Shown piece after piece: positions 6,500 through 8,195 of a stretch of 8,195 bases of DNA (position 1 is the first letter of the stretch; each line of letters opens with the position of its first letter). Under the pieces are notes generated by a model that searched no databases, was not told the DNA's origin, and was given only the letters and a program-made list of their open reading frames with translations. Source of the DNA: an uncultured Actinomyces sp. (lineage in GTDB: Bacteria > Actinomycetota > Actinomycetes > Actinomycetales > Actinomycetaceae); contig CAJZFF010000061.1 of NCBI GenBank assembly GCA_915069725.1, positions 1 through 8,195 on the forward strand, given 5' to 3'. The position numbers and the translations under genes were made by a program.

Positions 6500-7546
6500 T
6501 CACTCCCCCTCCGGTGCCGCGAGCCCAGCCGCGCCTTGCAGGTGGGACAGGACCGCCTGGCGCAAGGACTCGGGGGCAAGGACGACAACTGCGTCGCCAA
6601 GCGCGGCCACGGTTCCGGCGAAGGAGAAGGGATCCTCGTACTCGACGGCGATGAGATCACGGCCTTCCAGGTGCGCGGGCAGAGCAGGCAGTTCTGCCTG
6701 CGGGCCCTGGGCCGGATCGAGGTGGGCCCCGGCCAGACGCAGTCCCAGAGCCCGCCCCGGCAGGGCGGCGAGCAGTGCGCGCCGGCGGCTGGGGGACTTG
6801 GCGGGAAGACGGGTGAAGGCTCCAAGGCGCCCATGGACGGTGACTGACCCGGTCATGCGGGCCAGGCGGAAGGTCAGCAGCCTGGTGGCGCTTCCTTCAT
6901 ATCGCCCTGGTTCCTCGGTGCTGTCCGTGTCGAGAGTGCCGGAGGGCTCGACGGCGTCGAGGTACCAGGCGCCCTCGGCCAGGCGCAGATGATGCGGCTC
7001 GACAGTGCGGGCCCGGGTGCTGCCCGAGCGGGCTGAGACGTAGTCGAAGGTGACCAGGCGGCGCTCGTCGACCGCGGTGATGAGCTCCTCGGGGATCTCG
7101 TCACCGGACAGGTCAGCGGTGAGGGCCGGCAGGCCGGCGGAGCTGCCCCCGGTGGGTCCCTCACTGACGGCGCGCAGCTTGGTCAGGGCCCGCCGGGCCG
7201 TGACAGGAAGATCACCGTCGCGCCAGGCGGAGGCGGCCAGGCTCAGGCAGGCGGCCTGCTCGGCGCTCAGGTGCAGCGCGGGCAGGGTGTAGTCCTCCTC
7301 GATGACCCGGTACCGGGGCTCCTCGGGGCGTCCGGTGGTGGTCACCTCGATACCGAGCTCGCGCAGCGTGTCCTTGTCCCGCTCGAACTTGCGGCGCGCC
7401 GAGAGCGGATTCGTGGAGGGGTCCGCCAAGCCGTATCCCGGCACACTGGCCACGAGCTCCTCGGCACTGAGACCGGTGGTGGTGTTGCGCAAGGTGAGCA
7501 GAAGGCTCACCAGGCGCTCCTCGGTGCTACGGGTCGGCTGGCTCAC
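6500..7546 (-). CDS. pafB: WYL-domain DNA-damage regulator subunit PafB
   Basis: A 348-residue protein. The N-terminal helix-turn-helix region begins TEERLVSLLLTLRNTTTGLS (8-27) and continues through an RRKFERDKDTLRELGIEV segment (51-68). The WYL domain follows (about 150-230), with FDYVSARSG (167-175), TVEPHHLRL (181-189) and a perfect AWYLDAVE (193-200). The WCX-like tail covers about 235-340. It is the expected partner of PafC; in mycobacteria the pair controls DNA-damage genes. The frame is open upstream to 7657, but that extension is Arg/Ala-rich and overlaps the divergent gene. I chose GTG 7546 because homology starts there and a TANNNT box lies just upstream. No Shine-Dalgarno site is seen, so a leaderless or nearly leaderless mRNA is likely. 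In mycobacteria pafA precedes pafB; here a divergent gene sits in that place. Confidence 0.88.
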   Translation of the reverse strand: MSQPTRSTEERLVSLLLTLRNTTTGLSAEELVASVPGYGLADPSTNPLSARRKFERDKDTLRELGIEVTTTGRPEEPRYRVIEEDYTLPALHLSAEQAACLSLAASAWRDGDLPVTARRALTKLRAVSEGPTGGSSAGLPALTADLSGDEIPEELITAVDERRLVTFDYVSARSGSTRARTVEPHHLRLAEGAWYLDAVEPSGTLDTDSTEEPGRYEGSATRLLTFRLARMTGSVTVHGRLGAFTRLPAKSPSRRRALLAALPGRALGLRLAGAHLDPAQGPQAELPALPAHLEGRDLIAVEYEDPFSFAGTVAALGDAVVVLAPESLRQAVLSHLQGAAGLAAPEGE

Positions 7547-7554
7547 GGTGCCCC

Positions 7555-7560
7555 AGCCTA
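7555..7560 (-). promoter_or_regulatory. Candidate -10 for leaderless pafB
   Basis: TAGGCT on the minus strand fits TANNNT and ends 8 bases before GTG 7546. A transcript would start at or within about 2 bases of the start codon, which agrees with the missing Shine-Dalgarno site. No -35 is evident, and I see no mycobacterial RecA-NDp motif (TTGTCRGTG) in the 68-base divergent gap. Confidence 0.4.
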
Positions 7561-7602
7561 GGAGAATCCGGTGGCCTGCGGCTGGTGGCGCGCGCGCCCG
7601 GA

Positions 7603-7608
7603 TAGTCT
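7603..7608 (+). promoter_or_regulatory. Candidate -10 for the leaderless plus-strand gene
   Basis: TAGTCT fits TANNNT and is followed by exactly 6 bases (GCCGCC) before ATG 7615. This is the spacing expected if transcription starts on the A of the start codon. There is no Shine-Dalgarno site upstream, which agrees with a leaderless transcript. Confidence 0.45.
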
Positions 7609-7614
7609 GCCGCC

Positions 7615-8195
7615 ATGATGTGGCGCGACGGCGTAGTGACCGGGAACAGGACGGCATGGGGGCCTGCGGGGCGATCCTGCGCCGAGCTGGAGGTGGAGAT
7701 CGATGGGGCTCCGAGCGGTGCGGGCAGCCTGCTGCCCGGCCAGCAAGTCCGCGCGGTCGCCTACGAGGCCCTCACCGGGCTGCCCGTCACCGGGGAGCGG
7801 GTGAGGCTGGAGGTCTCGGCCCTCGACCGCGCCCTGGTCGGCAGGGTTTCGACGGTGGCGCTGGGGCGGTCCCTGCGCACAATGATGGTAACCGGGGCCG
7901 GCGGCGTCATCGACGTCCTCATGGTCCATCACGTGGGCGAGCATGAGTACATGGTTGTGTCCGGAGCAGGCAACCGGAAGCGCGTGGTCGCCGAGCTCGC
8001 CCGGCGCCGCGACGGCCACGCATGCACTATCGACGATATCTCGACCGCCACCGCTCTCATCACGGTGCAGGGGCCGCGCACCACAGAGGTGCTCTCTGGC
8101 GCCGTCGAGTCGGGGGCCGGCATACCCGCAGCCCTGCACCCCCGAGAGACCGGATCACCGACCGACGGCGGGGACTGCGGACCGGACGTGCTGTG
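7615..8195 (+). CDS. Chimeric frame: DUF3866-like N-terminus joined to a GcvT-like middle domain (partial)
   Basis: One open frame from ATG 7615 (ATG 7618 also possible) runs off the right edge, giving 193 codons. Residues 1-74 (MMWRDGVVTGNRTAW, then AELEVEIDG, VRAVAYEALTGLPVTGERVR and SALDRAL) resemble the start of DUF3866 proteins, whose function is unknown. DUF3866 normally continues with a Gly-rich GTGGYA-like segment, which is absent. From about residue 80, LGRSLRTMMVTGAGGVIDVL, VGEHEYMVVSGAGNRK (107-122) and TALITVQGP (146-154) match the middle of the GcvT/aminomethyltransferase fold. The usual GGVIDDL has Val for the second Asp. The first ~80 residues of GcvT are missing. Residues 163-193 match neither family clearly, and the expected TGYTGE has not appeared by the edge. 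No frameshift is seen at the join. It could be a natural fusion, a rearranged pseudogene or a misassembly; function unknown. Confidence 0.6.
   Translation, partial: MMWRDGVVTGNRTAWGPAGRSCAELEVEIDGAPSGAGSLLPGQQVRAVAYEALTGLPVTGERVRLEVSALDRALVGRVSTVALGRSLRTMMVTGAGGVIDVLMVHHVGEHEYMVVSGAGNRKRVVAELARRRDGHACTIDDISTATALITVQGPRTTEVLSGAVESGAGIPAALHPRETGSPTDGGDCGPDVL

Noticed and set aside
5955..6992. A 345-codon open frame on the plus strand across pafC and pafB
   Set aside because: It overlaps two convincing WYL regulators. Its peptide is Gly/Arg-rich with no known motif, as expected for a shadow frame.
7547..7657. Upstream extension of pafB to 7657
   Set aside because: The added residues are Arg/Ala-rich, match nothing and would overlap the divergent gene. 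GTG 7546 fits the family start and the -10 box.
7558..8139. A 193-codon minus-strand frame opposite the right-end gene
   Set aside because: The plus-strand frame gives clear DUF3866-like and GcvT-like motifs; this one gives none.
1..8195. CRISPR arrays, insertion sequences, tRNA or rRNA genes, phage or plasmid genes
   Set aside because: No spaced direct repeats, transposase motifs, terminal inverted repeats or RNA gene sequences were seen. Apart from the right-end gene, this looks like an ordinary core chromosomal region.

Overview
This is a GC-rich stretch with strong G/C preference at third codon positions. It is almost fully coded and fits a high-GC actinobacterium. The gene order pafB-pafC-tatA-tatC-(lipid kinase)-helY, all on the minus strand, matches the conserved Actinomycetota paf/tat/helY neighbourhood known from Mycobacterium. 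A DUF3866-type gene lies divergent to pafB. An Actinomycetaceae host (Actinomyces-like) is my best guess, from overall impression only.

Layout, left to right. Positions 1-115 hold the first 38 codons of a DUF808 (YedI-like) membrane protein gene on the minus strand, after a 108-base gap carrying a candidate promoter and an inverted repeat. Then come five tightly spaced minus-strand genes, read right to left from pafB: pafB (7546 to 6500) and pafC (6497 to 5481), paired WYL-domain regulators 2 bases apart; tatA (5369 to 5112) after a 111-base gap with its own candidate promoter; tatC (5066 to 4245); a diacylglycerol kinase-like gene (4195 to 3224); and a Ski2-like helicase, helY (3202 to 224). 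At the right end a plus-strand gene starts at 7615, diverging from pafB across a 68-base gap, and runs off the window.

The neighbourhood links three tasks: a DNA-damage transcription activator (PafB/PafC), the twin-arginine export channel (TatA, TatC; TatB must lie elsewhere) and RNA or nucleic-acid remodelling (HelY), with a lipid kinase between tatC and helY. The linkage is conserved, but nothing in the sequence proves a shared function. Small hairpins lie directly after the tatA and tatC stop codons and may tune expression within the transcript.

The most unusual item is the plus-strand gene at the right end. Its first ~74 residues look like the start of a DUF3866 protein. From about residue 80 the same frame reads as the middle of a glycine-cleavage T protein (GcvT) fold. 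Both families are cut at the join, so this is either a natural rearrangement or an assembly chimera. I see no CRISPR array, insertion sequence, tRNA or rRNA. No stretch over 300 bases lacks a gene; the longest gap is 111 bases.
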